Positions 1-10,570 of a stretch of 64,000 nt of DNA are shown in pieces. This DNA is from Flavobacteriaceae bacterium UJ101 (GTDB lineage Bacteria; Bacteroidota; Bacteroidia; Flavobacteriales; UJ101). The stretch's first letter is position 1. Each line of letters starts with the position of its first letter. The position numbers and the translations under genes were made by a program. The stretch spans positions 2,800,501-2,864,500 of the forward strand of contig CP016269.1 in assembly GCA_001880285.1 (NCBI GenBank), given 5' to 3'. The notes beneath the pieces are model-generated. The model saw only the letters and a program-made list of their open reading frames with translations. It was not told the origin of the DNA and ran no database searches.

Positions 1-172
1 ATTACCATACGTGAATTTTGTTGTAAAATCAATCAATAGAAAAATGATGGAATTAAAAACGAAAATAGTTTTTTTAATTAATAGTTACGATTTAAAGTTA
101 GTTAAGAAAATTCATATAAATAAAATAGAATAAATGAAAATTTTATTTTCATAATAAAGTAAAATAGTGAAG

Positions 173-1111
173 ATGGAGAAAATTAGTAATAAAGGGGAGG
201 GGAAAATTGATCTATTAAAGTTTTTAGGGCAAGAATTTGCCGTTTTGGAAAAAAAAGATGCTTATGAAATTTTACTTAAAAATGATTTTTTTGGTAAATA
301 TTCAAATGTTTATAATCATGATGTAAATCCTAATGCTGCAATAGCTTATATTACAAGAGGTAGTTGTGATTTAGTGATTAATGATATAGTATATACTTTA
401 AAAGAAGGGGATGTCATAATCATTCCAACAGGATATATAAGAAATTCAAGTTATAGACAAGTTTTTAGTCGAGATGATGTTGATTATATTAGTGTTGTTT
501 TATCACCTGAATTCATTCAAAATTATTTAAATACACCTTCTATTTCGCCTTCTTTTATAGCCATTTTAAAGAGAGAATTTCTTGTAGCACGTTCTTTTTA
601 TAAGATGGAAGATTATATGAATTCCTTAAAAGATTTATACAAAAAATCAAAAGATAATTTAACAGATTTAGATAAACACTTGAGAAGTCATTCAGTTATA
701 TACATATTAAAGAAAATCAATGAATATTTAATTAATAAAACGTATATACGAAAAACAGATCCAAGAGATGAAATCATAAATAAATTACATGATTTATTTA
801 TAGAAAACCCTACAATTAATTATAGTGTAGAAGAATATAGTCAAAAGCTTTATATATCAAAGTATATATTAAATAAAATATCAAAAGAAATTAAGGGGTT
901 AACAGCAAAAGAATTGATTAATAAGTGGTTAATGTATGAAATAAGACGCGACTTGTTGACCAGTGATTTGATCGTTAAAGAAATAGCTGCAAAATATGGT
1001 TTTAGTGAATCAACCAATTTTTCAAAGTTTTTTAGAAGAAATGAAAAGATGAATGTTAGAGAGTATCTTAAAAAATTTGAAGAAACTGATTTAATTGAAA
1101 TAGGTGTTTAA
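173..1111 (+). CDS. AraC-family transcriptional regulator (copy 1)
   Basis: A protein of about 312 residues with a cupin-like sensing region (about residues 45-112, with repeated short strands and a GDVIIIPTG turn), a helical linker, and a C-terminal AraC/XylS double helix-turn-helix at about 200-303. The second helix-turn-helix has the family pattern KEIAAKYGFSESTNFSKFF. It should act in the cytoplasm as a DNA-binding activator or repressor. An in-frame GTG lies at 167; I chose ATG 173 because paralogue 2 starts with the matching Met-Asp-Lys. It is the first of three paralogues around the surface-protein modules, so regulation of those modules is the likely job (inference). The 172 bases before it hold no gene I can recognise. 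Confidence 0.9.
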   Translation: MEKISNKGEGKIDLLKFLGQEFAVLEKKDAYEILLKNDFFGKYSNVYNHDVNPNAAIAYITRGSCDLVINDIVYTLKEGDVIIIPTGYIRNSSYRQVFSRDDVDYISVVLSPEFIQNYLNTPSISPSFIAILKREFLVARSFYKMEDYMNSLKDLYKKSKDNLTDLDKHLRSHSVIYILKKINEYLINKTYIRKTDPRDEIINKLHDLFIENPTINYSVEEYSQKLYISKYILNKISKEIKGLTAKELINKWLMYEIRRDLLTSDLIVKEIAAKYGFSESTNFSKFFRRNEKMNVREYLKKFEETDLIEIGV

Positions 1112-1297
1112 AAACTATTTTTGGAGTTAAATTCTTGATGTATAAAATGGTCTTTAAAGGGTTCTGAAATAAACAAAAAAGATCATTTTGTTAAACAGTG
1201 TAAAAAGGTTAACTATCGTTATATAAAGTTATCCAAAAGAATTTATTAAAATAAAAACAATTAAACCGTTAAGTTTACTTACATAATATAAAAGGGG

Positions 1298-2233
1298 ATG
1301 GACAAGATTAATAATGTAAAAGGAGATAAAGGAGACAAAGTTGATTTACTTAAATTATTAGGACAAGAATTTGCTGTTTTAGGAAAAAAAGATACTTATA
1401 AAATCTTACTTGAAAATAATGTCTTAAATGGAGAAGGAGCTAATATGTATTATGATGTAAATCCTAATGCTTCAATAGCTTATGTTACAAAAGGTAGTTA
1501 TGATTTAAAAGTTAATGATAAAACATATACTTTACAAGAAGGGGATGTAATAATCGTTCCTGCAAGGTATGTAAGAAATTCAAGTTTTCGGCAAGTTTTT
1601 AATAATGATAACGTTGATTACATTAACATTGTTTTGTCACCTGAGTTTATTCAGGAGTATTTAATGACATCTTCGATTTCGCCTTCATTTATAGCTAGTT
1701 TAAAGCGAGAACTTCTCGTAGCTCACTCTTTTTATAAGATGGAAGATTATATGAAATCTCTAAAAGATTTATACGAAAAATCAAAAGAAAACTTAACGGA
1801 TTTAGATAATCATTTGAGAATTCAATCAGTTATATATATAATTAGAAAAATCAATGAATACTTAATTCATAAAACGTATATACGAAAAACAGATAGAAGA
1901 GATGAAATTATAAATAAATTACATGATTTATTTATAGAAAATCCTACAATTAATTATAGCATAGAACAGTACAGCCAAAAGTTATTTATATCAAAATATA
2001 TTTTGAATAAGATAACAAAAGAAATTAAGGGGTTGACAGCTAAGGAATTGATTAACAAATGGCTAATGTATGAAATAAGACGTGATTTGTTAACAAATGA
2101 TTTAATCGTAAAAGAAATAGCTGTAAAATATGGGTTTAGCGAATCAACCAATTTTTCGAAGTTTTTTAAAAGAAATGAAAAGGTGAGTGTTAGAGAATAC
2201 CTTAAAAAATTTGAAGAAACTGATTTATATTAA
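1298..2233 (+). CDS. AraC-family transcriptional regulator (copy 2)
   Basis: A 311-residue paralogue of the upstream regulator, similar along its whole length: the DLLKLLGQEFAVL N-terminus, a cupin-like region, and a C-terminal AraC double helix-turn-helix containing VKYGFSESTNFSKFF. The start ATG directly follows AAAGGGG, a purine-rich sequence unusual for this window, and the third paralogue has a very similar GGGGATG. The gene is followed by a terminator and then by the promoter of module A. The DNA-binding halves of copies 1 and 2 are closer to each other than their sensing halves, so they may recognise similar sites but respond to different signals (inference). Confidence 0.9.
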   Translation: MDKINNVKGDKGDKVDLLKLLGQEFAVLGKKDTYKILLENNVLNGEGANMYYDVNPNASIAYVTKGSYDLKVNDKTYTLQEGDVIIVPARYVRNSSFRQVFNNDNVDYINIVLSPEFIQEYLMTSSISPSFIASLKRELLVAHSFYKMEDYMKSLKDLYEKSKENLTDLDNHLRIQSVIYIIRKINEYLIHKTYIRKTDRRDEIINKLHDLFIENPTINYSIEQYSQKLFISKYILNKITKEIKGLTAKELINKWLMYEIRRDLLTNDLIVKEIAVKYGFSESTNFSKFFKRNEKVSVREYLKKFEETDLY

Positions 2234-2271
2234 ATAAATCAATTAAACCAATTAAAAAAATATAGTAAGTT

Positions 2272-2302
2272 AAAAAGCAGTCATATTATGGCTGCTTTTT
2301 TT
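2272..2302 (+). terminator. Rho-independent terminator after AraC copy 2
   Basis: The stem AAAAAGCAG / CTGCTTTTTTT has a loop of about 11 bases and a T run. Almost the same hairpin recurs at 13062-13093 and 19897-19927, always just before a module promoter, so it travels with the duplicated unit. Confidence 0.85.
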
Positions 2303-2403
2303 GTTATAATTTAATTCGATGAAATAACAGATATTTATGTTGAAACATAGGTAATTATAGTTGAATAGTCAATATTATTTACTTTATGATCTTTCCTTTA
2401 CTT

Positions 2404-2482
2404 ATTAACCTTTTTTTCTTGTTTATAGGAACTTCTTTTTACAAAAGAACCTTTCGTAAACCTCTATAATATAGGACTTTTG
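2404..2482 (+). promoter_or_regulatory. Module A promoter region with phased AACC/T-tract elements
   Basis: Elements of the form (G)AAC(C/T) followed by T-rich runs begin at 2407, 2430, 2448 and 2459, with spacings of 23, 18 and 11 bases. They are followed at 2475 by GACTTTTG, one mismatch from the Bacteroidota -7 box TANNTTTG. The same spacing series is kept before modules B and C although the bases between have drifted. This looks like an activator-binding array next to a weak promoter. The AraC-type regulators encoded nearby are the obvious candidates (inference). Confidence 0.5.
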
Positions 2483-2526
2483 CTTCCTAAAATTATGTTA
2501 AAATAAAAATCAAAAAAAACACAAGA

Positions 2527-3033
2527 ATGAAAACAAGTAAGTTACTACGGACATTATGTCTGGTCTTGTTTTTTCAACAAGCTTTTGCACAAGTGGGGAT
2601 TGAAAAAGCATCAGTGGATGGCGACGGAATTTTAGATTTTCCGGAAAACACAACCAAAGGGATTATTTTACCAAGAGTATCCAGTATATCTGGAGCGGTA
2701 AATGGGACGCTTATATTTGATACAAGCGATAATAAGGTAAAGGTAAACAACGGTACAGATTGGGAAGAATTAACAACAGATACTGGAGCGGCCCGTGTAT
2801 ATGAAAATACGGTAAGAGAAGTAGCGACTAACCAAGGAGTTATACTAGGATCGAATACATCCTCAGCACCAGGAGTGTTGGTATTAGAGTCAACAGATAA
2901 GGCTTTGATCTTACCTAAGATAGTGGAGCCACATAAAAATGTTGTAAATCCTGAACCAGGAATGATTTGTTATGATGTAACGAATAATACATTATCCATT
3001 TTTAATGGGAAAACGTGGGAGTTTTGGAAATAG
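2527..3033 (+). CDS. Small secreted two-repeat protein (P, module A)
   Basis: A 168-residue protein with a signal peptide (residues 1-21, ending AFA before QVG). The mature part is two copies of a domain of about 60 residues. The first has KGIILPR and GTLIFD, the second KALILPK and GMICYD, each ending in a short NGTDWE or NGKTWEFW strand. The same pattern occurs inside the T proteins and in the genes at 38543 and 40046. I do not recognise a characterised family. It opens module A, 36 bases before the next gene, and near-identical copies open modules B and C. Its constant sequence next to variable partners suggests a structural or assembly role common to all modules (inference). Confidence 0.85.
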   Translation: MKTSKLLRTLCLVLFFQQAFAQVGIEKASVDGDGILDFPENTTKGIILPRVSSISGAVNGTLIFDTSDNKVKVNNGTDWEELTTDTGAARVYENTVREVATNQGVILGSNTSSAPGVLVLESTDKALILPKIVEPHKNVVNPEPGMICYDVTNNTLSIFNGKTWEFWK

Positions 3034-3069
3034 AATTAAATAGTAAAAATATCAAAGGGTTTATAAGAT

Positions 3070-6000
3070 ATGAAAAAAATTAGACTAGATAAGAAAAAGG
3101 GACTACTATTATTATTTTTTATAGGTAGTTTGCTTTTTGGTAGAGAGATTGGGGCTTTTCCTTTGGGAAAGAATTCTAATCTAGCAACTTTAAAAGTAGG
3201 AGAGAATCAATATGTTTCTTTAATTAGAAATAGTATTAAGGCAGTTTCTACATCAAATCTTCAAGTGGTTTGGCAAGCAGATCCAAATGGAGGAAGTGCG
3301 CCAACTTATAGAAATGGAGCAAATAGTTATTTCACAGCTTCAAATATGAGTGTTAATGGTGTAGTTCAAAGAGGAATTAAAGATTGTAATGGTAGAAATT
3401 ATAATTCAGCTACTGTTTATAAAGGACAAAATATTACGACAACCTTAACGACAGGAAATTATTTTGTTAAGTTGTATGAGTTTTATGTACAGCATGTAGC
3501 AGGAAATCCTGCTCGTAACGTTACGGTACGAATTAGAAATAATTCAACAGGACAAAGTACAACATTAACAAGTAACGTAAATATTTATCGAGGGCAGTGT
3601 TTTGGTAATGAAACACGTGGTATTAATTATACGATGAGTCCTAATACATCATATACAGTAACTTTTGCCTTAAATTCATCAGGATGGTTAGACAATCCAA
3701 GATTTACAGCACAAGCAACAGCCGATAAAAGACCCATAGCCGTTAATGATACCTATACAATAGAAGAAGGTTCTTCAGTCTCAGGTAATGTAATGAACAA
3801 TGATACAAAAGGTGATGGAACAACTACAGTTATCAATAATACACAGCCTTCTAATGGAACGGTTACGATGAATTCAGATGGTACATTTACGTATACACCA
3901 GATTCTGATTTCATAGGGACCGATACTTTTAGTTATACCATTCAAGATTCAGACGGAGATACTAGCACAGCAACCGTAACAATCATAGTGGAAGAAGTAC
4001 CAGAATGTGATGACGCTAAGAAATATGGAGATTATTGTGATTTTGATGGAGATGGAAAATTAAATAAAGATGATCTTGATGACGATAACGATGGTATCTT
4101 AGATAATGATGAAGGAGGGTGTGAGACAACTCAAACTATAAATGATTATAAATTTGTAGGAAGAGCTTCTGTGGCAGTAGAGAATTTAGATCAAGCAAAA
4201 GTTACATCGCAAACATATAATGCATGGGGAACATCATACTCTAATGAAAAATTAACTTTACCAATACATCTTGAATTTAAACAAGCTTTAACTACAAATG
4301 GTAGTGCTTTGTTTGGACTATTACCTGATACTAAAACACAAACAATAGGTAAGTACAATGATAATGGGTATAAATTCTATATGAGTGGAAATAATGTACA
4401 TGGTTATTTTACAAAAGCATGGGATTTTACACATAAAGCACAAGCGAATGAATTATATGAAATTGATATAAATGAAAATGGTTATGTAATAGTTAAAATT
4501 GATGGTATAATTCAAAAACAATTTCAAGGAGTAAAAACAGACTATTATCTTGCTGCGACAGGTTTTACTAATTCAAGAGCAGTAACCTATACCGATATTA
4601 AAATTACTTCTGGAGATAGTAGTAATTGTACAGATCAAGATACCGATAAAGATGGAATCCCTGACAAATTTGATTTAGATTCAGATGGAGATGGTTGTTT
4701 TGATTCAATAGAAGGGAATGGAGGCTTTTCTTCAAACGATATTAATGATAATGGATCTTTATCAGGAAATGTAAATACGAATGGTGTTCCTAATAAAGCT
4801 AATGGAGGACAAAGTAAAGGTGTTAGTCAAGATGCTTCCGAGCAAGCAGCAAATTGTGATGACACTGATACGGATGGAGATGGAATTATTGATAATGTTG
4901 ATTTAGATGATGATAACGATGGTATTTTAGATGTAGATGAAAATTGTGCATTGATATCAGAGTTAGTTAAACCAGTAAGAGCTGTAAAATATAATGGAGA
5001 TAGTTGGAATCCTATAAATAGATCAATAGATGGATCTGGATTATCATCTGAGAGTATCGATGCAGTGCATACTGTTGGTAGACAAAACTTGAAGGATTAC
5101 TGGGTAACTACACATGGATCAACCGCTGAAATATCTTATTTTTTTGATGAAAATAAAGAAAATAAGATAACAGATTTAGCAATGTGGATTGGTCATATTA
5201 ACGGAAATGGTTTGGGAGATGGTCCTATTCGAGATTTTAAAGCTACGATTACGTATGATGGAGGAAAAGTGTTTGAAACAGAAACGTATACAGTTAAGGA
5301 TCCTAGTGGTTTGACAGATGATGAAATGAACAAAGTAACAATCTTTCCACTTGGAAAAGAGTTGAATAATGTGACGGAAATAAAATTGAGTATTTTAAAT
5401 GGATGGTATGATTCAGATAGTACTACGCGAACTTATATCCCAACAACAACACCTTATGGAATAACGTCAAATAAATCTAATTATAGTATTCTTATTGGAG
5501 AATTTAGAGGATTAGGTTCAGAAGGAGTAGAGTGTGATAGTGATATAGATAATGATGGGATACCAAATGAATTAGATTTAGATAGTGATGGAGATGGCTG
5601 TTTTGATTCAATAGAAGGAGACGGAGGTTTTGCTCCAAATCATATTAATAGTAATGGTTCTTTATCAGGAAATGTAGATGAAAATGGTGTCCCTATTAAA
5701 GCAGATGGAGGACAAAGTAAAGGTGTTAGTCAAGATGCTTTTGAACAAGCAGCGAATTGTGATGACACTGATACGGATGGAGATGGAATTATTGATAATG
5801 TCGATTTAGATGATGATAACGATGGTATTTTAGATATAGATGAAGGAGTATGTATAGGAGATCGAACTTTAGAAGATTATAATTTTTCAGGTAATGCAAT
5901 AATAGCAGTAAATGGAGATCAAGCAGGATTTAAAGCTAATGTAAATAGTGGTTGGAGGACTTCGTACTCTAATGAAAAATTAACTTTACCGATTCATTTA

Positions 6001-7896
6001 GAATTTAAACAAGCTGAGACTAGAAAGGGGATCGGTATGTTTGGTTTAATACCTGATACGACAGCACAAGTAACGACACATTATAACGATAAAGGTTATA
6101 AATTTTATATGCATAGTAATGGTAATGTATACGGTTACTTTACCAAAGCATGGAATTTTACACATAAAGCGCAAGCAGACGAATTATATGAAATTGATAT
6201 TGATGAAAATGGTTATGTAACGGTAAAAATAGGAGGCGAGACAAAATTAGCATACCAAGGAGCTAAAACCGATTACTATATTGATGCTACAGGTTTTACA
6301 ACTTCAACAGAAGAAGTGTATACCAATATTAAAATTACCTCTGGAAATAGTGTTAATTGTACAGCTCAAGATACCGATAATGATGGAATTCCTGATCAAT
6401 TAGATTTAGATAGTGATGGAGATGGCTGTTTTGATTCAATAGAAGGAGATGGCGGTTTTTCATCGGAAGATATTAATGCAGATGGTCGTTTATCAGGGAG
6501 TGTAGATGCAAACGGAGTACCAATTAAAGCAGACGGAGGTCAAGGTGTTGGCTTGAGTGAGGATGCTACTAAACAAGCAGCCAATTGTGTAGACAATACA
6601 GATACGGATGGCGATGGAATTCCAGATAGAATTGATTTAGATGATGATAACGATGGAATTCCGGATAGTGTTGAAGAGAAAACGGCAACCAATGGCGGTG
6701 ATACGGACGGCGATGGAATTCCGGATAGTTTGGATTTAGACAGTGATAATGATGGGATTCCGGATTTAGAAGAGAGTGGTTTAACGGTAGAAGAGATCAA
6801 GACCTTAGATCGAGATAATGATGGAGTAATTGATTCGAGTAATGATGTTGGGACCAATGGTATAGCGGATGCGATAGAACCTAAAGGAGAAGATGGAGGC
6901 GTAGATAGTAATGCGGTGGATTACGATAACGATGGTACGTCAGATGCTCCACAAGATACGGATGGTGATGGAATTCCAGACTTCCAGGATTTAGACAGTG
7001 ATAATGATGGTGTAACAGATTTAACGGAAGGCGGAACAAATCCAGCATTAGATCAAAATAACGATGGGAAGATAGATAACGCGACGGATGCAGACCAAGA
7101 TGGAATTGCCGATGTAATCGATGATGATACGTCTCGCTTTGGAGGCGATGAATCGAATGGAGCACCCGATACGGATGGAGATGGAATTAAAGACTTTAGA
7201 GATTTGGATAGTGATGATGATGGAATCAATGATGCAGAAGAAGCAGGAGTTCCGGATACAAATGGAGATGGAATGGATGATACGCCGAATGAGTCGTTTG
7301 CAGATGGAGAAGATTTACCAGACAGTGATGAAGATGGAACGCCAAATATCTTAGAGCCAAATGGCCCTGTAATTACGGGACCCGATACGGATCAGGATGG
7401 AATCAAAGATTCAGAAGATGGGAAGCCGGAAGAATTTGGAGATGCACCAATAAGTGCGACGACACCGGATTATTTTCCAAGAATTTTCACGAGTAATACG
7501 ATTATTACAGAAGATTCAGAATCAGTTGATTTTGTTGTGATGATAGGAGAGATAGAAGGTGGAGATTCTAATGGAACAGATCCTATTGAGTATGTTATTG
7601 TAAAACAATCGGAGTTATCGATTGATTTTGATACAACGTTAACCACATTGAATGGAAGAACGGTTAACAATAAGGACTGGAAATTGGAAGAAGATGACTT
7701 TACGTATAAGTTTATTTACACAGGAAATGGAGGAATCTTTGCTGGCGATAGCGCGAGTATGGTTGGTGTAAATGCAACGTTTACCCCACAATCAGGAACG
7801 AAAGGGACGTATCCATTAAAAGTTACGATTCAAGCAGGTTCAGGAGGCGAGACGAACTCTAAGAATAATGTAGATATAGATTATATAGAATTTTAA
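3070..7896 (+). CDS. Giant secreted TSP3-stalk protein, 'L' type (module A)
   Basis: A 1608-residue secreted protein. In order: signal peptide (1-29); unknown beta-rich region (30-215); a cadherin-like/Big_9-type domain (about 220-312, starting AVNDTYTIEEGSS); a short TSP3-like calcium-binding segment; domain X1 (about 350-520); TSP3; domain X2 (about 625-822), which looks like a galactose-binding-type sandwich (weak guess); TSP3; a second X1 copy (about 927-1098); a long stalk of DxDxDG repeats (about 1100-1460); and a 'tail' domain (about 1465-1608) with VNNKDW and a GGETNSKNNVD ending. The tail is homologous to that of the R proteins, but there is no N-terminal head domain. No T9SS sorting domain is visible at the C-terminus. 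Likely a surface adhesin or fibre component (inference). Confidence 0.85.
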   Translation: MKKIRLDKKKGLLLLFFIGSLLFGREIGAFPLGKNSNLATLKVGENQYVSLIRNSIKAVSTSNLQVVWQADPNGGSAPTYRNGANSYFTASNMSVNGVVQRGIKDCNGRNYNSATVYKGQNITTTLTTGNYFVKLYEFYVQHVAGNPARNVTVRIRNNSTGQSTTLTSNVNIYRGQCFGNETRGINYTMSPNTSYTVTFALNSSGWLDNPRFTAQATADKRPIAVNDTYTIEEGSSVSGNVMNNDTKGDGTTTVINNTQPSNGTVTMNSDGTFTYTPDSDFIGTDTFSYTIQDSDGDTSTATVTIIVEEVPECDDAKKYGDYCDFDGDGKLNKDDLDDDNDGILDNDEGGCETTQTINDYKFVGRASVAVENLDQAKVTSQTYNAWGTSYSNEKLTLPIHLEFKQALTTNGSALFGLLPDTKTQTIGKYNDNGYKFYMSGNNVHGYFTKAWDFTHKAQANELYEIDINENGYVIVKIDGIIQKQFQGVKTDYYLAATGFTNSRAVTYTDIKITSGDSSNCTDQDTDKDGIPDKFDLDSDGDGCFDSIEGNGGFSSNDINDNGSLSGNVNTNGVPNKANGGQSKGVSQDASEQAANCDDTDTDGDGIIDNVDLDDDNDGILDVDENCALISELVKPVRAVKYNGDSWNPINRSIDGSGLSSESIDAVHTVGRQNLKDYWVTTHGSTAEISYFFDENKENKITDLAMWIGHINGNGLGDGPIRDFKATITYDGGKVFETETYTVKDPSGLTDDEMNKVTIFPLGKELNNVTEIKLSILNGWYDSDSTTRTYIPTTTPYGITSNKSNYSILIGEFRGLGSEGVECDSDIDNDGIPNELDLDSDGDGCFDSIEGDGGFAPNHINSNGSLSGNVDENGVPIKADGGQSKGVSQDAFEQAANCDDTDTDGDGIIDNVDLDDDNDGILDIDEGVCIGDRTLEDYNFSGNAIIAVNGDQAGFKANVNSGWRTSYSNEKLTLPIHLEFKQAETRKGIGMFGLIPDTTAQVTTHYNDKGYKFYMHSNGNVYGYFTKAWNFTHKAQADELYEIDIDENGYVTVKIGGETKLAYQGAKTDYYIDATGFTTSTEEVYTNIKITSGNSVNCTAQDTDNDGIPDQLDLDSDGDGCFDSIEGDGGFSSEDINADGRLSGSVDANGVPIKADGGQGVGLSEDATKQAANCVDNTDTDGDGIPDRIDLDDDNDGIPDSVEEKTATNGGDTDGDGIPDSLDLDSDNDGIPDLEESGLTVEEIKTLDRDNDGVIDSSNDVGTNGIADAIEPKGEDGGVDSNAVDYDNDGTSDAPQDTDGDGIPDFQDLDSDNDGVTDLTEGGTNPALDQNNDGKIDNATDADQDGIADVIDDDTSRFGGDESNGAPDTDGDGIKDFRDLDSDDDGINDAEEAGVPDTNGDGMDDTPNESFADGEDLPDSDEDGTPNILEPNGPVITGPDTDQDGIKDSEDGKPEEFGDAPISATTPDYFPRIFTSNTIITEDSESVDFVVMIGEIEGGDSNGTDPIEYVIVKQSELSIDFDTTLTTLNGRTVNNKDWKLEEDDFTYKFIYTGNGGIFAGDSASMVGVNATFTPQSGTKGTYPLKVTIQAGSGGETNSKNNVDIDYIEF

Positions 7897-8410
7897 TAAG
7901 GGATAGAGAAAGATGAATAGATATAAAAAAATAGCAGCAGCATTGTGTGTTTTCTTATTTGCGAGTGAGCAGGTAAGTGCACAGGCTGTACAAGCATCAA
8001 ATGCGTTAATCTCACCTGTACCATTGAATACGGTAGAGAATAAAGGGACGGGATTGGCTAGTTTCACGTTTCATGAGACCTCAGGAGTAGCGGCACCAGC
8101 CTCTACGAATTTTGGGGCGAATATATTGATACAGATCGATATGGCGAATGTTGATCTACAGGATCAAGATACGAGTTTGATAACGGGAGATTTGTTAGAT
8201 TATTTTACGGTAAGTTACGATAGTAATACGAATAATATATCGTTGATACAGAAGGCGGAATATCCAGCCTCGAAGAATACGGTAGTGCGTATTCCGATAG
8301 TGGTAACGGGCAATACGGTAGAGGCGGTATCACAGAATGGATTTAATGTGAATTTAACGGCATTGGATCCTGATACGGATGCACAAGGAAATACATCCCG
8401 TTTCACGTAT
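5821..8410. repeat. Long shared block, module A copy (pair with 21625-24208)
   Basis: About 2.58 kb runs from the last X1 domain of the L gene through its stalk, tail, the L-R junction and the R head. It is highly similar to module C and nearly identical in the last 1.8 kb. The two copies differ in length by only about 6 bases. The similarity stops where the R stalk begins, which is the point at which the two modules carry different stalk units. Confidence 0.85.
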
Positions 8411-10558
8411 ACAGAAGCAAATCTTGATACGGATGGAGACGGAATTCCAGATAGTGTTGATTTAGATGACGATAATGATGGTATTCCAGATAGTGTAGAG
8501 GAGAAGACAGCCCCATCGAATGGCGATACGGATGGCGATGGTATTCCAGACAGTTTGGATTTAGATAGTGATAACGATGGAATCCCAGATATAGAAGAGA
8601 GTGGCTTAACGGTGGATGAAATCAAGACATTAGATAAAGACAACAACGGAGTAATAGATCCTAGTAACGAAGTTGGAACCAATGGTATAGCGGATGCAAT
8701 AGAGCCTAAAGAAGAAGATGGAGGAAAGGATAGTGATGTAGTAGATTATGATAACGATGGTACGTCAGATGCTCCACAAGATACGGATGGGGATGGTAAA
8801 CCAGACTTCCAGGATTGGGATAGTGATAATGATGGTGTAACAGACTTAACCGAAGGAGGAACGGATCCTAAATTGGATGCGAACAATGACGGAAAGATAG
8901 ACAACACAACCGATACAGATCAAGATGGAATCATGGATGTAATCGATGACGATACGACTGGATTTGGAGGTGATGAATCGAATGGAGCACCTGATACGGA
9001 TGAAGACGGTATTAAAGACTTTAGAGATTTGGATAGTGATGATGATGGGTTGAATGATGCCGAAGAAGCGAATGTACCGGACACGGATGGAGATGGTTTG
9101 GATGATACACCGAATGAGTCATTTGCAGATGGATCGGATTTACCGGATAGTGATGAAGACGGGAAGCCAAATATTATAGAACCTAATGGTCCAGTAATTA
9201 CAGGTCCAGATAGTGATGGAGATGGAATTAAGGATGCAGAAGATGGTGCCCCAGAAGAGTTTGGAGATGCATTAGTGGATACGGATGGCGATGGTATTCC
9301 AGATAGTGTTGATTTAGATGATGATAATGATGGAATCCCAGATAGTGTAGAAGAGAAGACAGCCCCATCAAATGGTGATACGGATGGCGATGGTATTCCA
9401 GACAGTTTGGATTTAGATAGTGATAACGATGGAATCCCAGATATAGAAGAGAGTGGCTTAACGGTGGATGAAATCAAGACATTAGATAAAGACAACAACG
9501 GAGTAATAGATCCTAGTAACGAAGTTGGAACCAATGGTATAGCGGATGCAATAGAGCCTAAAGGAGAAGGTGGAGGAAAGGATAGTGATGTAGTAGATTA
9601 TGATAACGATGGTACGTCAGATGCTCCACAAGATACGGATGGGGATGGTAAACCAGACTTCCAGGATTGGGATAGTGATAATGATGGTGTAACAGACTTA
9701 ACCGAAGGAGGAACGGATCCTAAATTGGATGCGAACAATGACGGAAAGATAGACAACACAACCGATACAGATCAAGATGGAATCATGGATGTAATCGATG
9801 ACGATACGACTGGATTTGGAGGTGGTGAATCGAATGGAGCACCTGATACGGATGAAGACGGTATTAAAGACTTTAGAGATTTGGATAGTGATGATGATGG
9901 GTTGAATGATGCCGAAGAAGCGAATGTACCGGACACGGATGGAGATGGTTTGGATGATACACCGAATGAGTCATTTGCAGATGGATCGGATTTACCGGAT
10001 AGTGATGAAGACGGGAAACCAAATATTATAGAACCTAATGGTCCAGTAATTACAGGTCCAGATAGTGATGGAGATGGAATTAAGGATACAGAAGATGGAG
10101 CACCAGAAGAATTTGGAGATGCCCCATTCCCTGATTTCACGGTACAAATCTCATCTAGACCAGCAGTGATTCAAAATGGAGGTAAATTATCGGTTCGAAT
10201 AAATGTGGTAGAGATTACAGGGAATCCATCTTTAGAAGGAAAGCCTATTGTAGTTCGTATACCAGAAGAAGAATTCTTTAACTTTAGTTTTAATGCAGAC
10301 TTAACACAAGTTAATGGCTTAAAGGTTAATAATGCTGATTGGGAGTATTTAGGTAAGCAATTTGGCTTGCATACGTTTAAGTATAAGCCAAGTACTTTTA
10401 AAGGTTTAAGTTCAAGTGCGATAGGCTTTGAAGGAACGGTAAGTTTTGAAGGAATTAGTGACACGAGTGTATCGGCGTATGTTGTAGATACAAGTGGAGG
10501 AGAAGTTAACTTCACGAACAATCGAGATACGGAGAAATTAAATTTAAAGGGGAATTAA
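7913..10558 (+). CDS. Secreted head-stalk-tail protein, 'R' type (module A)
   Basis: An 881-residue secreted protein starting 16 bases after the L gene. Signal peptide 1-24 (ending VSA before Q), then a 'head' domain (about 25-170) with the motif SYDSNTN, which is homologous to the head of the T proteins. Residues 172-739 are a very acidic TSP3-like stalk made of two tandem copies of a 284-residue unit. Residues 740-881 form the 'tail' domain (VNNADW, then [11 protein letters not shown]), homologous to the tail of the L proteins. Calcium binding by the DxDxDG loops is expected from the TSP3 family. No T9SS sorting domain is seen. Having both end domains, it is suited to be an internal link of a chain (inference). 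Confidence 0.85.
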   Translation: MNRYKKIAAALCVFLFASEQVSAQAVQASNALISPVPLNTVENKGTGLASFTFHETSGVAAPASTNFGANILIQIDMANVDLQDQDTSLITGDLLDYFTVSYDSNTNNISLIQKAEYPASKNTVVRIPIVVTGNTVEAVSQNGFNVNLTALDPDTDAQGNTSRFTYTEANLDTDGDGIPDSVDLDDDNDGIPDSVEEKTAPSNGDTDGDGIPDSLDLDSDNDGIPDIEESGLTVDEIKTLDKDNNGVIDPSNEVGTNGIADAIEPKEEDGGKDSDVVDYDNDGTSDAPQDTDGDGKPDFQDWDSDNDGVTDLTEGGTDPKLDANNDGKIDNTTDTDQDGIMDVIDDDTTGFGGDESNGAPDTDEDGIKDFRDLDSDDDGLNDAEEANVPDTDGDGLDDTPNESFADGSDLPDSDEDGKPNIIEPNGPVITGPDSDGDGIKDAEDGAPEEFGDALVDTDGDGIPDSVDLDDDNDGIPDSVEEKTAPSNGDTDGDGIPDSLDLDSDNDGIPDIEESGLTVDEIKTLDKDNNGVIDPSNEVGTNGIADAIEPKGEGGGKDSDVVDYDNDGTSDAPQDTDGDGKPDFQDWDSDNDGVTDLTEGGTDPKLDANNDGKIDNTTDTDQDGIMDVIDDDTTGFGGGESNGAPDTDEDGIKDFRDLDSDDDGLNDAEEANVPDTDGDGLDDTPNESFADGSDLPDSDEDGKPNIIEPNGPVITGPDSDGDGIKDTEDGAPEEFGDAPFPDFTVQISSRPAVIQNGGKLSVRINVVEITGNPSLEGKPIVVRIPEEEFFNFSFNADLTQVNGLKVNNADWEYLGKQFGLHTFKYKPSTFKGLSSSAIGFEGTVSFEGISDTSVSAYVVDTSGGEVNFTNNRDTEKLNLKGN
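8426..10129. repeat. Two tandem 852-bp units coding the stalk
   Basis: Units 8426-9277 and 9278-10129 are in frame (284 codons each) and almost identical, with only scattered base differences. Each codes a series of [10 protein letters not shown]-type loops. This unit differs in sequence from the 669-bp unit of module C. Confidence 0.92.
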
Positions 10559-10570
10559 AAGAGAAGAAAA

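Noticed and set aside
8215-10140. Long minus-strand reading frames rich in Ser/Pro (for example 8920-9534 and 9772-10140)
   Set aside because: They are opposite-strand shadows of the Asp/Gly repeat codons of the stalk; they repeat with the same period and have no start context or sensible composition.
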